Origin: Gammaproteobacteria bacterium
GTDB lineage: Bacteria > Pseudomonadota > Gammaproteobacteria > Porifericomitales > Porifericomitaceae
Direction of reading: 5' to 3'
Length of the DNA stretch: 22,832 bases
Assembly: GCA_028817255.1 (NCBI GenBank)
Contig: JAPPQA010000204.1
Span: 1 to 22,832, forward strand
Shown here: positions 22,398 to 22,832 of the stretch, piece by piece
Layout of the letters: each line of letters starts with the position of its first letter
Position numbering within the stretch: position 1 is the stretch's first letter
Translations under genes and position numbers: made by a program
The notes under the pieces: model-generated
What the model was told of the DNA's origin: nothing
Databases searched by the model: none
What the model saw: only the letters and a program-made list of their open reading frames with translations

Positions 22398-22832
22398 CCA
22401 ACCTCAAACCTGGGGAGCGCGAGGAGTGATTGCGGGGGGCGGGCGTCATGCGCGATTGCCGCCGCCTTGGAGCCTCCCGGAAACGCGCGCGCCGCGGGCG
22501 CGTCGCGGCCGCCGGCCCAGCCGCCGCCATAACGAACAGGCTATCCCAATCCCACGCCCCGCGCCAGGGGATGCCATGCGGAGCGCGAAGCACGAGGTGC
22601 CGCCGGGACAACCTCATCTTCTTATGGCCGCCCGGACCACCGCCTGGAAATCGGAAACTCGCCATTCCTGCGAAACAGTCTGTGCAAAAACCAATCGCTT
22701 TTTTTGGAAGTGGGGAAACAGCGCTCTGTCATTCCGGCGCAACCCCCATCCCTCGTCCCCCCGGCAAGCCCCCCCCCCTCCTTCCGGCCTCCCCCCCCGC
22801 CACCCGCCTCCCTCCCCGTCACCCGCCCCCCC
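22398..22832. other. 435-bp stretch without a supported gene, ending in a C-rich tract
   Basis: This is the upstream region of the ABC transporter genes. No convincing reading frame was found: the minus-strand frame at 22622-22822 is mostly Gly/Arg low complexity. A GTCATTCCGGCGC stretch at about 22728-22740 resembles half of a dispersed palindromic repeat common in proteobacteria. From about 22740 to the end the plus strand is dominated by runs of C, so the minus strand is rich in G-runs. No promoter was identified with confidence. Confidence 0.5.

Noticed and set aside
22622..22822. Minus-strand 66-residue frame at the window end
   Set aside because: Its N-terminal half is translated from the low-complexity G-rich tract; no domain recognised.

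Overview
The window looks like chromosome of a high-GC gammaproteobacterium, probably an aerobic or respiring one. It carries UbiG, a four-gene succinate dehydrogenase locus with the assembly factors SdhE and YgfZ plus a distant YgfX-like gene, DsbB, and an AguA/AguB agmatine pathway. No 16S rRNA, tRNA or other taxonomic marker is present, so the lineage cannot be named more closely.

Region 1 (1-8131) is a signalling island. A membrane-anchored parvulin (PpiC-type) isomerase faces right-to-left. Across a 204-bp divergent region holding a 20-bp palindrome, four genes run left-to-right: a class III cyclase fused to an FHA domain, a PP2C phosphatase, a 1503-residue kinase, and a small single-pass membrane protein. 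The kinase has a cytoplasmic Ser/Thr kinase domain, one membrane segment, a long helical region and a C-terminal FGE-sulfatase-like domain. Writer, eraser and phosphothreonine reader are thus together, with a possible second-messenger output. No type VI secretion structural gene is present, so any link to the PpkA/PppA/Fha pathway is only an analogy.

Region 2 (8160-10303) holds ubiG, a squalene/phytoene-synthase-fold protein that has lost both Asp-rich motifs (NDUFAF6-like), and a convergent ygfX-like gene.

Region 3 (10337-13409) is an accessory insert. An IS element of about 1.1 kb has imperfect terminal inverted repeats and a transposase interrupted by a frameshift and a nonsense codon. 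It is followed by a near-consensus promoter, a short leader ORF and a lower-GC TPR gene containing three identical tandem 102-bp units. A 662-bp non-coding stretch with hairpins follows.

Region 4 (13410-20232) is an apparently co-directional set: sdhC-sdhD-sdhA-(216-bp spacer with a perfect hairpin)-sdhB-sdhE-ygfZ-aguA-aguB. It combines complex II, its FAD-assembly factor, a folate-dependent Fe-S factor and the conversion of agmatine to putrescine. sdhE through aguB are linked by overlapping stop/start codons.

Region 5 (20266-22832) has dsbB, then a convergent two-gene ABC-2 type exporter on the minus strand, then 435 bp without a supported gene ending in a C-rich, low-complexity tract. Most clear genes belong to known families. 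The least ordinary parts are the kinase/FGE/cyclase-FHA cluster, the degenerate prenyl-synthase-like protein, the homogenised TPR repeats and the hairpin spacer inside sdh.
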